A stretch of DNA of 64,000 bases from the NCBI GenBank assembly GCA_963931255.1, contig OZ006972.1, forward strand, positions 434,001 to 498,000. Direction: 5' to 3'. Below, piece after piece: positions 55,440 to 63,885 of the stretch. Below the pieces are notes generated by a model. It had not been told where the DNA came from, did no database searches, and was given only the letters and a program-made list of their open reading frames with translations. Numbering within the stretch: the first letter of the stretch is position 1; each line of letters starts with the position of its first letter. The position numbers and the translations under genes were made by a program. Origin of the DNA: CALUVN01 sp944323595 (GTDB lineage Bacteria > Cyanobacteriota > Vampirovibrionia > Gastranaerophilales > Gastranaerophilaceae).

Positions 55440-55556
55440 ACTGTACTGCCATTACAGATGAGTAATGACCTGAATGCTTATCGCACCGGCATCACCGCCG
55501 CCGCTTGCGGCTTTGCCTTGAACGGGCTAAAGAGGAATTACCCTGTTCCAATTTTA
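55440..55556 (-). ncRNA. Candidate structured leader of rpsP
   Basis: A GC-rich island of about 120 nt in AT-rich surroundings, just upstream of rpsP. Hairpins visible on the transcript strand include ATTAC/GTAAT (55451-55466) and GCCG/CGGC with a CAAG loop (55500-55511), plus further complementary pieces. It matches none of the riboswitch or RNA consensus sequences I know (cobalamin, TPP, SAM, lysine, SRP RNA). It may be an autoregulatory ribosomal protein leader or an unrelated RNA. Confidence 0.35.
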
Positions 55557-55607
55557 ATAAAACATAAAAAAAATCTATTAGCAAGAGGGTTTTAAGAAAT
55601 ATAAAAA

Positions 55608-55634
55608 CGCTGAAATCTTTATGGGATTTCAGCG
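55608..55634 (-). terminator. Terminator of the 119-residue protein gene
   Basis: A perfect 10-bp stem (CGCTGAAATC / GATTTCAGCG) with a 7-nt loop, followed in the minus direction by TTTTT, 24 nt after the stop at 55658. Confidence 0.88.
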
Positions 55635-55657
55635 CAGAATAAGTTAGGATTTTAAAA

Positions 55658-56017
55658 TTATTTTGTCGCAAATTTAGTTAAATTTTCACCGAGTTTTCCT
55701 GCCCAGCCTTTGACCATATCAGTTAATCCGCCAACGCCTTTTGAGAGATTAGGATGCTTTGCAAGAAATCCGCTGAATTCTTTAGATATTGCACTGCCTG
55801 CCTGTTTGTACAAAGCAGGTTTGAATATTGCAGCCATAAGTAATGTTGCTATTGTCAGTCCGCCAGTAACTGCCATTGTATTCTTCAATGTACTGCATCC
55901 GGAATTGTCAGGAACAGGAGGAACAAGTCCCGGTTTCCATCCGCAATCATAAGGACTTCTTCCCGGTATATAATGATATCTTTGAGGGTAACCTACCATA
56001 ACTCCATATTCAGGCAT
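55658..56017 (-). CDS. Small protein with one hydrophobic segment, function unknown
   Basis: 119 residues from the ATG at 56017, which has AAAGGAG eight bases upstream; the frame also opens at a TTG at 56038. The N-terminus is Tyr/Pro/Gly-rich ('YGVMVGYPQRYHYIPG'). A hydrophobic helix follows at about 46-63, then a Lys/Gly-rich amphipathic C-terminal half. I do not recognise it. The tyrosine-proline-rich start and single membrane helix suggest a small envelope protein. Monocistronic, with its own terminator, divergent from the export ATPase gene. Confidence 0.6.
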   Translation of the reverse strand: MPEYGVMVGYPQRYHYIPGRSPYDCGWKPGLVPPVPDNSGCSTLKNTMAVTGGLTIATLLMAAIFKPALYKQAGSAISKEFSGFLAKHPNLSKGVGGLTDMVKGWAGKLGENLTKFATK

Positions 56018-56158
56018 AACATAACTCCTTTTACACAATTAAAAATAACCTACACTCTTTTATAAAGTTTTTGTTATTGAAAATAGTGTTATTTTTTAAT
56101 TAAATTGTTACATTTAGTAATATTTGTTCTTTAGAAAAAATATCATTATAATTAGAAT

Positions 56159-57505
56159 ATGCAGGATTTAGACACATCGAAACTTGACCATCTGAAAGAA
56201 CAGGTTCGCAGTAAGCTGGATTCAACACAGTTATATGGCTTTAAAGGGACAGTATCCAAACTTCTGGGACTGACGGTTGAAGTAAAACTTCCGGGGCTGA
56301 AAATTGGCGATCTATGTTTTATAGAAACATACGACGGCAGAAAAAAACCGGCAGAAGTTGTTGCGTTTAAAGGCGAAGCCGCGCAGCTGCTCTTGCTTTA
56401 TGACGGAGAGGGAATCGGTCAGGGCAGTCTTGTAACAACTACCGGCAGACCAATTATTATACCGGTAGGTGATTTTCTGCTAGGAAGATTGATTAATCCT
56501 ATGGGAGACCCGATTGACGGAATGCCTCTGGACACTACGGGTGCTCTCTGGCGTCCGATTGAGGGACCGCCTCCGGGGCCGTTTGAGCGTCCGATTATTA
56601 CGGAAATATTTTCAACAGGAGTAAGAGCCATTGATTCCTGTATGACAATGGGCTGCGGGCAGCGTTTGGGATTGTTTGCAGGTTCAGGGGTAGGTAAAAG
56701 TACACTTCTCGGTATGATTGCAAGGAATTCGGATGCCGATGTGAACGTTGTTGCACTAATCGGAGAACGCGGCAGAGAAGTTAAAGAGTTTGTTGAAGAT
56801 GCGCTCGGGGAAGAGGGTATGAGAAAATCCGTACTTGTATGCTCTACAGGTGACCAGCCGCCTCTAATCAGACAAAAAGCTTTATTAACGGCAACTGCTG
56901 TCTGCGAATATTTCAGGGATCAGGGCAAAAAAGTTTTCCTTATGACTGACACCGTAACACGTTGTGCAATGGCAGGACGTGAAGTAGGACTATCCATCGG
57001 GGAACCTCCGACAATGAAAGGTTACCCGCCGTCAATTTTCTCATGGCTGCAAAAAGTTCTTGAACGTGCAGGCAACAGCCCCAGAGGCTCAATTACAGCC
57101 TTATACACCGTACTTATGGAAGGTGATGATATTTCCGATCCGATTGTTGATATTGTCCGTGGGATTGTTGACGGGCACATTTTCTTATCAAGAAAAGTTG
57201 CAGAGATGAACCATTACCCTGCGATTGATGTTCTCGGAAGTATCTCAAGGCTTATGTCAGCAATTGCAACACCTGAACACAAAGAAGCCGCAGGTAAAAT
57301 GAGAAAAATTCTTGCTATGTATCGAGAAAATAAAGACTTGATTGATGTTGGTATGTATCAACCTGGTTCTAACCCGAAACTTGATATTGCAATTGAAATG
57401 ATGCCTCAGGTTAATGCTTTTCTACAGCAAAGAACAACCGATATCGTAAGTATGGATACGACAATAAGTACCCTTGTAGAAATGATGAGGAATGTAGATA
57501 TTTAA
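56159..57505 (+). CDS. Type III export ATPase (FliI/SctN family)
   Basis: 448 residues. Relative of F1 ATPase beta subunits; it powers unfolding and export of flagellar or injectisome substrates. Walker A is GSGVGKST at 175-182, preceded by the family's 'STGVRAIDSCMTMGCGQR'. 'GERGREVKEF' and the catalytic Glu region follow. It is full length. It stands alone: no FlhA/SctV, FlhB/SctU, FliP/SctR or FliH/SctL homologue is in the window, so flagellar and injectisome identities cannot be separated. The stop codon overlaps that of the convergent gene. Confidence 0.9.
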   Translation: MQDLDTSKLDHLKEQVRSKLDSTQLYGFKGTVSKLLGLTVEVKLPGLKIGDLCFIETYDGRKKPAEVVAFKGEAAQLLLLYDGEGIGQGSLVTTTGRPIIIPVGDFLLGRLINPMGDPIDGMPLDTTGALWRPIEGPPPGPFERPIITEIFSTGVRAIDSCMTMGCGQRLGLFAGSGVGKSTLLGMIARNSDADVNVVALIGERGREVKEFVEDALGEEGMRKSVLVCSTGDQPPLIRQKALLTATAVCEYFRDQGKKVFLMTDTVTRCAMAGREVGLSIGEPPTMKGYPPSIFSWLQKVLERAGNSPRGSITALYTVLMEGDDISDPIVDIVRGIVDGHIFLSRKVAEMNHYPAIDVLGSISRLMSAIATPEHKEAAGKMRKILAMYRENKDLIDVGMYQPGSNPKLDIAIEMMPQVNAFLQQRTTDIVSMDTTISTLVEMMRNVDI

Positions 57506-57816
57506 GCTGCGGATAACAGTCTTTCATATTGCACTTCACGGGAATAACCCAGCATTATTCCGAGGATAAAATCTTCTTCCTTTGTAAGTTTTGATAAATC
57601 CTCACTTGAGAAATTTTCGAGAATTTTTATACACGGCTCTGCCCCGAAAAATACATTTATTTTTTCATCGCTCAACGCGTAAATTTTATAAAGCAGCCCG
57701 TGCTTTTTCAACAAAGTTTCTATTTCATTTCGAAACTTAGATGAACAGGTATACAGAACCATATCGCGCATCCCCTTTTGATATTCATAAATTAACTGAT
57801 TAAAAATCTCCAACAT
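57502..57816 (-). CDS. DUF2023-like small protein
   Basis: 104 residues. 'IYEYQKG.RDMVLYT' near the start, 'NVFFG..PCI' in the middle and 'EEDFILGIMLGY' near the end match, from memory, the DUF2023 family, known by structure but not by function. It is compact alpha/beta with no signal peptide. It converges with the export ATPase gene, the two stop codons sharing TTAA. A start at 57816 has GGAGAG nearby upstream. Confidence 0.65.
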   Translation of the reverse strand: MLEIFNQLIYEYQKGMRDMVLYTCSSKFRNEIETLLKKHGLLYKIYALSDEKINVFFGAEPCIKILENFSSEDLSKLTKEEDFILGIMLGYSREVQYERLLSAA

Positions 57817-57915
57817 TCCGACTACTCTCCTTTATAGCTATTCATTAAGACATTCCAGAAATAAAAAAGTTTCCGAAAAATATCTTTATGGTAGAATTAA
57901 GTGGAGGAAAAATTT

Positions 57916-58710
57916 ATGCCTGAAAATTACGGAATAGCCCTTTTAATAACACTTTTAGCCGGACTGGCAACAGCAATCGGCGGCTGTATCGCTTTTATGG
58001 TAAAAAAAGATAACCTGAAAGCTTTATCTGTCGGTTTAGGCTTTTCTGCCGGCGTTATGATTTTTTTATCATTTAACGATATTATTCCGGAAGCAAAAGA
58101 GCTGCTTGCCGTTAATTACCCGCATAAATTTGAATGGATGGCTCTTATAGGTTTTATATTAGGGATTGTAGTTGCAATTCTGATTGACTACTTTTTACCT
58201 GACCACATTGACCCTGACGAACTTCTTGAGCCGGATGCGCCTTGCAAACATAACCACAAGATAAAACGGGCAGGGTTGCTCACTGCAATTGCAATCTGTG
58301 TACACAATTTCCCTGAGGGTATGGCGACTTTCTTAACCACGACTCAAAATTTCACTCTCGGATTATCAGTTGCAATGGCGATTGCTATACACAACATTCC
58401 CGAGGGGATAGCAGTAGCACTTCCTATATACCATGTTACCGGCAAAAAACGTTATGCAATGCTTTATGCAGCACTATCAGGCATAACAGAGCCGATTGGA
58501 GCTTTAATAGGAATGGCTCTTTTCAGTATATTACTCCCGCAGCTTCTTGTTGGTATTTTGCTTGCAGCTGTTGCAGGTATTATGATTTACCTGTCATTTG
58601 ATACGCTGCTGCCGCTCGCCAGAGAATACGGCAACTGGCACCTTTCTATGATTGGTATAGTTTCAGGTATATTGTTTATTTGGATTAGCTTAATCTTAAT
58701 CGGGGATTAG
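57916..58710 (+). CDS. zupT: ZIP-family metal transporter ZupT
   Basis: 264 residues from the ATG at 57916, with GGAGG upstream (a GTG at 57901 is also in frame). Eight membrane helices. The metal-binding helices carry HNFPEG at 130-135 and HNIPEG at 159-164, the ZIP signature for zinc and other divalent ions. A histidine-containing cytoplasmic loop near 97-115 fits the family. It imports metal across the inner membrane. The radical SAM gene follows after 19 nt. Confidence 0.93.
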   Translation: MPENYGIALLITLLAGLATAIGGCIAFMVKKDNLKALSVGLGFSAGVMIFLSFNDIIPEAKELLAVNYPHKFEWMALIGFILGIVVAILIDYFLPDHIDPDELLEPDAPCKHNHKIKRAGLLTAIAICVHNFPEGMATFLTTTQNFTLGLSVAMAIAIHNIPEGIAVALPIYHVTGKKRYAMLYAALSGITEPIGALIGMALFSILLPQLLVGILLAAVAGIMIYLSFDTLLPLAREYGNWHLSMIGIVSGILFIWISLILIGD

Positions 58711-58729
58711 AGTTACGGGGAGAGTCAAA

Positions 58730-59800
58730 ATGTTTAACTATTCGGACTTGTTTGATTTTGCGAGAAATTTGTATGCAATGCCGTCTTACAAATCCAGAAG
58801 CGGCAAAGCATTGATACCTTTGAGGTACTTTTTTGAACTTACTTACCGCTGTAATCTTCAATGTCCATACTGCTATGTGGGAAATGAAAGAAACAGGGAA
58901 GAACTGACAACTGATGAGTGGTTTAAAATAATAGACCAGATTCCGTTCTACTCATTTGTAACGCTTGTCGGCGGAGAACCTCTGGTAAGAAAAGATTTCA
59001 TAGATATTTTGATGAAAACGGCTAAGAAAACTTCAGGCAAATTGAATGTCGTTTCAAACGGGATTTTGATTAACGATGAAATTATTGACGCATTTATAAA
59101 AAGTAAAATGATGCTTTTGTCGGTATCACTTGACGGTTACGGAAAAAATCACGACATTAACAGAGCAAAAGACGGTATCTGGGATAAAATTATGAATAAT
59201 TTTGAAAAAATGAATTCCCGTGATAAACGTCCTATGGTTGATATAAAAACTATTGTTCTTGATAATAATCTTGATGATTTAGTTAAGTTGTACAAGATGT
59301 GTGATGAGATGAAATTCAACTTCCTTTCAATCTCATTTTTGCGCAATAATAATCTGAAACAAAATTCCGTACTCTTTGACAGCTTTGTGCCGGAATTTAA
59401 TGCATCATATCCGATAAAAAAATATTTTGATATGGAACATTTTAAAGAAGTTTACAGAGAATTACAGGATTTGAAAAAACATTCAAAAGTTGAACTGCGC
59501 TTTTCGCCGAAGTTTGAATACAATTCTGACCCGTTGAAAAAAATTGAAGAATTTTTCAACACTCCGGAAGATAAACCCGTACAAGAAATTTACTATCCCT
59601 GCATGTATCCTTTTTCCAATATGATGATAAACCCGTCCGGAGATGTTTATCCGTGCCTTTCTCAAAGGATAGGGAATGTCAAGGATATGCCGCTTAAAGA
59701 AGTTTTTAATCTTCCGCACTACAGATGTTTCAGAAAAAATCTGCAGGCTGCAAAAGTATTCGGTGCATGCCAGATGTGCTGCGAACTCAAAGTACGATAA
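58730..59800 (+). CDS. Radical SAM protein with SPASM-like C-terminus
   Basis: 356 residues. The radical SAM cluster motif CxxxCxxC is at C41, C45 and C48. A C-terminal Cys-rich region ('CMYPFSNMMINPSGDVYPC' and 'CQMCC') fits a SPASM/twitch domain that binds additional clusters, typical of peptide-modifying or anaerobic-maturase enzymes. No short precursor peptide is seen on either side, so the substrate is open. It is probably co-transcribed with zupT, the gap being 19 nt. GGGGAGAG precedes the ATG. Confidence 0.85.
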   Translation: MFNYSDLFDFARNLYAMPSYKSRSGKALIPLRYFFELTYRCNLQCPYCYVGNERNREELTTDEWFKIIDQIPFYSFVTLVGGEPLVRKDFIDILMKTAKKTSGKLNVVSNGILINDEIIDAFIKSKMMLLSVSLDGYGKNHDINRAKDGIWDKIMNNFEKMNSRDKRPMVDIKTIVLDNNLDDLVKLYKMCDEMKFNFLSISFLRNNNLKQNSVLFDSFVPEFNASYPIKKYFDMEHFKEVYRELQDLKKHSKVELRFSPKFEYNSDPLKKIEEFFNTPEDKPVQEIYYPCMYPFSNMMINPSGDVYPCLSQRIGNVKDMPLKEVFNLPHYRCFRKNLQAAKVFGACQMCCELKVR

Positions 59801-59831
59801 GTCTTTTCAGGAATTTTATTCTGCAAAATTA

Positions 59832-59876
59832 TACGTAAATTGATGTAAGTAATATTACTTACGTTGTATAACGTAA
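59832..59876. promoter_or_regulatory. Palindromic operator-like array at the edge of the phage-type genes
   Basis: It contains a perfect 18-bp palindrome GTAAGTAATATTACTTAC (59845-59862), an inverted repeat TTACGTT-GTAT-AACGTAA (59859-59876), and the 8-mer ACGTAAAT repeated directly at 59833 and 59871. It lies in non-coding DNA between the radical SAM gene and the phage-type genes. It is most likely a repressor binding region, or part of an attachment site. Confidence 0.55.
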
Positions 59877-59939
59877 ATATAAATACGGACTTTTATTTTT
59901 TTTGAAATAGTTTATACTGGATAATGTAAAAACGATTAA

Positions 59940-60032
59940 GGCTCAAGCCCGCAGGAAACAAAAACCTGCCATTGATGACGGCAAAGCTGTTTATCGGCAA
60001 AACAAGGATGTTTTGCGTTCAGAAGGGAGATT
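59940..60032 (+). promoter_or_regulatory. Hairpin-rich leader of the zinc-ribbon gene
   Basis: GCAGG/CCTGC (59951-59969) and GCAAAAC/GTTTTGC (59997-60016) are clear hairpins; the second ends 17 nt before the start codon, close to the Shine-Dalgarno. The stretch is less AT-rich than its surroundings. It may control translation; no known riboswitch consensus matches. Confidence 0.4.
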
Positions 60033-60416
60033 ATGGGATATTTACACTGCTGCGGAGCGCTGCACAAATGCAGAACGTTTCAGCTTGTTCCGCGTGAAAA
60101 TTATGTTGTGTCAGAACTTGATTATCTGGCATCCTGTCCTGTCTGCGGACATACTGTTGTCCAACTGACAAGAGTTAACAGGGATAACCAGCTTTCGGTT
60201 GTGAGGAAAGTTAATAAAAAAGCTCTGGAATTTTTCAAAAAATTAAAAACAGAAATTTTCTACGAAATAAAGCCCTCCAAAGAAACAGTCCCGAGAGGAC
60301 GATTTTATCTTAATTACAATGAATACGGAGTTAAAAAGAAATGCTATTCAAATCTTAGTGCATTAAAAATCGGTTTGACTGAAAATAAAGATTTTAATTC
60401 AACTAAAACACTATAA
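60033..60416 (+). CDS. Small protein with two Cys clusters (zinc-ribbon-like), phage-type
   Basis: 127 residues. 'CCGALHKC' at the N-terminus (C6, C7, C13) and 'CPVCG' near residue 35 are spaced as in a zinc ribbon. The remainder is basic with a 'RGRFYLNYNEYGVKKKCYSN' region that could touch nucleic acid. GAAGGGAG gives a good ribosome site. I do not recognise the family. It is the first gene of a run of plus-strand phage-type genes and ends at a strong hairpin. Confidence 0.6.
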   Translation: MGYLHCCGALHKCRTFQLVPRENYVVSELDYLASCPVCGHTVVQLTRVNRDNQLSVVRKVNKKALEFFKKLKTEIFYEIKPSKETVPRGRFYLNYNEYGVKKKCYSNLSALKIGLTENKDFNSTKTL

Positions 60417-60440
60417 AATCCTTTAATTATCTTACTCCTA

Positions 60441-60477
60441 CCCCGTAAAGGGGAGCGGACCGCTTCCCTTTTATTTT
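60441..60477 (+). terminator. Terminator after the zinc-ribbon gene
   Basis: CCCC/GGGG and GGGAGC/GCTTCCC pairings precede TTTTATTTT, 25-60 nt after the stop. Confidence 0.7.
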
Positions 60478-60574
60478 AAAAAATGGAAATATTATTAACA
60501 AAAAGTATTAGCAATTAGGCTAATATAAAAACAATAAAAATAATAAGCCCAGAAATCCAAATAAAGGAATTAAG

Positions 60575-60781
60575 ATGAAATTATCACCGAAGGAAACAGA
60601 AATTATAACTTTGGTTGCAAAGGGTTTTGAAGACAAAGAAATCGGCACAAAGCTTAAAATTTCAGGGCGGACAGTACAGACTCATCTTACACGAATAATG
60701 CTGAAGCTTAACGCCAGAAACCGAACCGCTGCAGCCATCAGCTACATTAAAAACAATCCGGAATATTTAAAACAACTTTAA
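60575..60781 (+). CDS. Stand-alone LuxR/GerE-type HTH protein
   Basis: 68 residues that consist solely of the LuxR/NarL helix-turn-helix domain: 'LSPKETEIITLVAKGFEDKEI' opening, 'ISGRTVQTHLTRIMLKL' recognition helix. There is no receiver or sensor domain. GGAATTAAG precedes the ATG. It lies 18 nt before the amidase gene and is likely in one operon with the phage structural genes, so it may regulate them. TAATAT around 60521 could be its -10. Confidence 0.85.
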   Translation: MKLSPKETEIITLVAKGFEDKEIGTKLKISGRTVQTHLTRIMLKLNARNRTAAAISYIKNNPEYLKQL

Positions 60782-60799
60782 ATCAGGAGAGAAACAAAT

Positions 60800-61300
60800 A
60801 TGAAAAGAATTATACTGCACTGGACAGCCGGCAGTTATATGCCCAATGCCCACGATTTAGAGTGCTATCATTTTTTGATAGATTCAAAAGGTTGTATTCA
60901 CAGTGGGAAATTTTCCCCTGAAAATAACCTTGTGTGCAAAAAAGGATGTTATGCAGCCCACACAGGGGGAGGAAACACAGGCTCAATAGGCGTAAGTTTT
61001 TGCGGAATGTTCGGTTTTAAAAACAAAAATGAAACCGGTAAATATCCGATTACCCCAAAACAATTTGAAGCCGGTATGAAATTATGTGCAGAATTATGCA
61101 TAAAATACAATCTTGAAATAACCCCGCAAACAGTAATGACACATTATGAATTCGGCAAAATAAATCCGCACACAACAAGCGCCGGCAAAATTGATATAAC
61201 TTACATCCCGCCTTATCCGTGGGTAGACAAAAATGATGCCGGCAGTTTTATCCGCACAAAAATCAAGTGGTACAGAAATCAAATACAGGAGAAAAAATAA
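60800..61300 (+). CDS. N-acetylmuramoyl-L-alanine amidase (amidase_2/PGRP fold), phage-type lysin
   Basis: 166 residues. A T7-lysozyme-like zinc amidase that cuts the amide bond between muramic acid and the stem peptide. The first zinc His is H7 in 'ILHWTAG'. The 'YHFLID' motif (H24) and 'AAHTGGGNTGSIGV' follow. The later His is in 'THYEFGK'. The final zinc ligand usually seen as Cys/Asp in 'K.CPG' is replaced by 'GKIDIT', so the metal site may use Asp. No signal peptide, so release would need a holin. Its stop overlaps the next start (TAATG). Confidence 0.85.
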   Translation: MKRIILHWTAGSYMPNAHDLECYHFLIDSKGCIHSGKFSPENNLVCKKGCYAAHTGGGNTGSIGVSFCGMFGFKNKNETGKYPITPKQFEAGMKLCAELCIKYNLEITPQTVMTHYEFGKINPHTTSAGKIDITYIPPYPWVDKNDAGSFIRTKIKWYRNQIQEKK

Positions 61301-62814
61301 TGGAAGTTGCATACTACAATCTGTCAGGCGGAATAAATCAGGCACTGACAAAAACCGAATTAGGGCTGGATACAAAGAAAATATACTGGAGTGATTCCGA
61401 AAATGTTGAAATTCTCCAGAATCGCGGGATTTGTAAACAAAACGGCAACACCTGCTTTCTGGAACTTCCTGTCAGCGAAGAAATCACAGGACTGCATGAA
61501 CTTGAAGCGCACAATGAACGTATTTTAATAATTACAACAATCTCCGGTAAAATTTATGTAAATAAAAACGGCACAACAACCCTTACGCTGCTTGAGAAAA
61601 CATTAGAGGGCAAAAAACCTGTATTTACAAACTTTCTTGACGGAATTTTTGTGTCATCGGAAGCTGACTGCCCGTTTTATATAAAAAATGATTTTACAAT
61701 AGTTGAAACAAACGCAAAAAATATTAACAACCTCACATTAACTTCAACTATTATAACTGTATATAAAGGAAGAGTCTGGATTGCGGATGATTCTGTAATC
61801 TATTATTCCGCATTAGGCTCATATACAGACTTTACAACAGAAAACGATGCCGGATATATAAAAGATTTTCACACCGATACTGCTGATATTATTGCCCTGA
61901 AACCTTACAAAGATTATCTTGCAATATACAAGAAAAACAGTGTCTATCTTTTGACAGGTACAAGTCCGGAAGATTTTGCAATAACTCCGTTTGCAGATAA
62001 AGGAGCCCTGTCAGCCAAATCAATTGTAAACGTTGAAAACAAACAGTATTTTCTGAGCAACGGTATCTTTGCGCTTGAACAGGTCGGAGAACTTAACCAG
62101 ATACAACTGGGCTCTGAAATTTCTCTAAAAATTAAACCTGAATTTTCTAAATTTGACAAATCACGGATGAATGATACAATTGCTCTTCATTATGAAAGCA
62201 AAAGCCAGATATGGTTTTTCTTTCCGTATTATCAGGAAACAAATTTCAAGACAATCTGGATAAACGATTATGTTAACAAGTGCTGGTACAAGCGTGTCGT
62301 TCCTCAAAATATAAAAACAGCCGCAATCTATAACAATTATGTAATCACAGCCGATGACTCCGGAAAAATTTACAGAGAAGACTTTGGCTCAACATTCAAC
62401 GGAGAGGCAATAAAATTTATGTGGAAGTCACCTTTCCTTGCCATAAGTTCTGCACATCACAGAAAAACCATAGACGAATTTTATTTTCTGCTTGATGAAT
62501 CCTATGACAACGATTTTGACTTTTCTGTCTATAAAGATTACGACAGCGAATATTCCGATGACACAGAAAGAATATACTCCATACACTATGAACACCTTAT
62601 GTGGAGCAACGGAACAGAAACCCAAAACCTTATGGATTACTGGCCGGAAGATGAAGACACCGTTCCGGTCTGGGCAATAGGACGCAATACACTGGAAAAA
62701 GCCGAAATATCCGAATCAAATTACACAATACAATTATGTGTCACAGGTACAGAAGTTCAGCAGGCGTGCGGAATTATAGGTCTGCAATTCAGAGAAATTT
62801 ACAATGACGATTAA
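61300..62814 (+). CDS. Phage neck/DNA-stabilisation-like structural protein
   Basis: 504 residues from the ATG at 61300, which overlaps the amidase stop by one base and has AGGAG upstream. The N-terminal pattern 'LSGGINQ...SENVEILQNRGICKQNGN' is common to gp10-type stabilisation and other neck proteins of podoviruses, whose beginning reads 'GG.N......NV....G....R.G'. The remainder is beta-rich, with many aromatic residues, and could form a beta-propeller. It directly precedes the capsid gene. P22 gp10 assembles at the portal exit. The assignment is by resemblance and position. Confidence 0.65.
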   Translation: MEVAYYNLSGGINQALTKTELGLDTKKIYWSDSENVEILQNRGICKQNGNTCFLELPVSEEITGLHELEAHNERILIITTISGKIYVNKNGTTTLTLLEKTLEGKKPVFTNFLDGIFVSSEADCPFYIKNDFTIVETNAKNINNLTLTSTIITVYKGRVWIADDSVIYYSALGSYTDFTTENDAGYIKDFHTDTADIIALKPYKDYLAIYKKNSVYLLTGTSPEDFAITPFADKGALSAKSIVNVENKQYFLSNGIFALEQVGELNQIQLGSEISLKIKPEFSKFDKSRMNDTIALHYESKSQIWFFFPYYQETNFKTIWINDYVNKCWYKRVVPQNIKTAAIYNNYVITADDSGKIYREDFGSTFNGEAIKFMWKSPFLAISSAHHRKTIDEFYFLLDESYDNDFDFSVYKDYDSEYSDDTERIYSIHYEHLMWSNGTETQNLMDYWPEDEDTVPVWAIGRNTLEKAEISESNYTIQLCVTGTEVQQACGIIGLQFREIYNDD

Positions 62815-62880
62815 ATAAAAATACTGCTCATCTAAATATAAAAACGTTAGTTACTACAAAAAAAGAAAGGGAAAAATTAA

Positions 62881-63807
62881 ATGTCAAACAACTACGCTGC
62901 ATTTATTCCGGAAATCTGGAGCCAAAAATTAAACAACATGCTTGAAAAAGACTGTGTAATGCTCCAGTGCGTAAACAGAAATTACGAAGGTGATATCAAA
63001 AATCAGGGTGACAAAGTAAAAATTATCACTCCTGCAAAAGTAAACGTATCAACCTTAAGTGATGCTGCATTAACTTACAAAGAACTTGAACCGTCTTCAA
63101 TGGAACTTGTAATTGACCAGAAAAAATTCTTTGCATTCAAAATTAATGACGTTGCTGCGGTTCAGGCTAATACAGATATTATGGAAGCACATCTTGCAAA
63201 TGCTAAAAAAGCAATTGAAGAAGTTCAAGACTCTTATCTGCTGGGGCAACACGCATACGTTGACGCCGCCAACATAATCGGGAGTGATGAAACACCTGTT
63301 ACGCTTGACAAAACCACTATTTATGAACAATTCGTAAAACTTGCATTAGCATTGAAAAATTCTGACGCCGTAACAGGTACCAAACGTCCATGGGTCGTTA
63401 TCAACCCGACAATTGAATCTTATCTGTTACAAAGCACAGAATTTATAGGTGCACACAACGTTGCGGACGAAACTTTACGAGAAGGTGCAATCGGCAGAAT
63501 TGCCGGTATGGATGTACTGGTAAGCACAAACCTTACCGAAGTTGACGGCGTATACTATGTTCTTGCAGGTACTAACGAAGCAATTACATTTGCCTCCCAG
63601 CTTGCAAAAGTAGAAAGCCTCAGAGATAAAGACAGCTTCTCTGACTTAATCAGAGGGTTATATTTATACGGTGCTAAAACAGTTCAACCTAAAGCACTTG
63701 CAAAACTTGTTATCTCTGCACCAGATACAACTCCATCAGTACCGGAAATTGATTCAGATTCTGACTCAGATACTGATACCGATGCTGATTCTGACAACGA
63801 TGCCTAA
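62881..63807 (+). CDS. Phage major capsid protein with acidic Ser/Asp tail
   Basis: 308 residues. The opening 'AAFIPEIWSQKLNNMLEKDCVMLQCVNR' and later 'GDKVKI' and 'LREGAIGRIAGMDVLVSTNL' are typical of P22/HK97-fold major capsid proteins, which build the icosahedral head. Core residues about 1-285. The last 18 residues (coded by 63751-63804) alternate Asp with Ser, Thr or Ala, an acidic tail absent from most capsids. AAAGGGA precedes the ATG. No portal, terminase or protease gene is seen to the left, so those must lie to the right or be missing. Confidence 0.85.
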   Translation: MSNNYAAFIPEIWSQKLNNMLEKDCVMLQCVNRNYEGDIKNQGDKVKIITPAKVNVSTLSDAALTYKELEPSSMELVIDQKKFFAFKINDVAAVQANTDIMEAHLANAKKAIEEVQDSYLLGQHAYVDAANIIGSDETPVTLDKTTIYEQFVKLALALKNSDAVTGTKRPWVVINPTIESYLLQSTEFIGAHNVADETLREGAIGRIAGMDVLVSTNLTEVDGVYYVLAGTNEAITFASQLAKVESLRDKDSFSDLIRGLYLYGAKTVQPKALAKLVISAPDTTPSVPEIDSDSDSDTDTDADSDNDA

Positions 63808-63828
63808 AATAAATACTTCCTTACCCCT

Positions 63829-63863
63829 AAATCCTCTGCAGGTATAAAATCTGCGGAGGATTT
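63829..63863 (+). terminator. Hairpin between capsid and holin-like genes
   Basis: AAATCCTCTGCAG pairs with CTGCGGAGGATTT (one T-G pair) across a 9-nt loop. It has only a short T-run, so it may attenuate rather than stop transcription. Confidence 0.6.
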
Positions 63864-63885
63864 TATAAAACAAGAAAGGATATAA

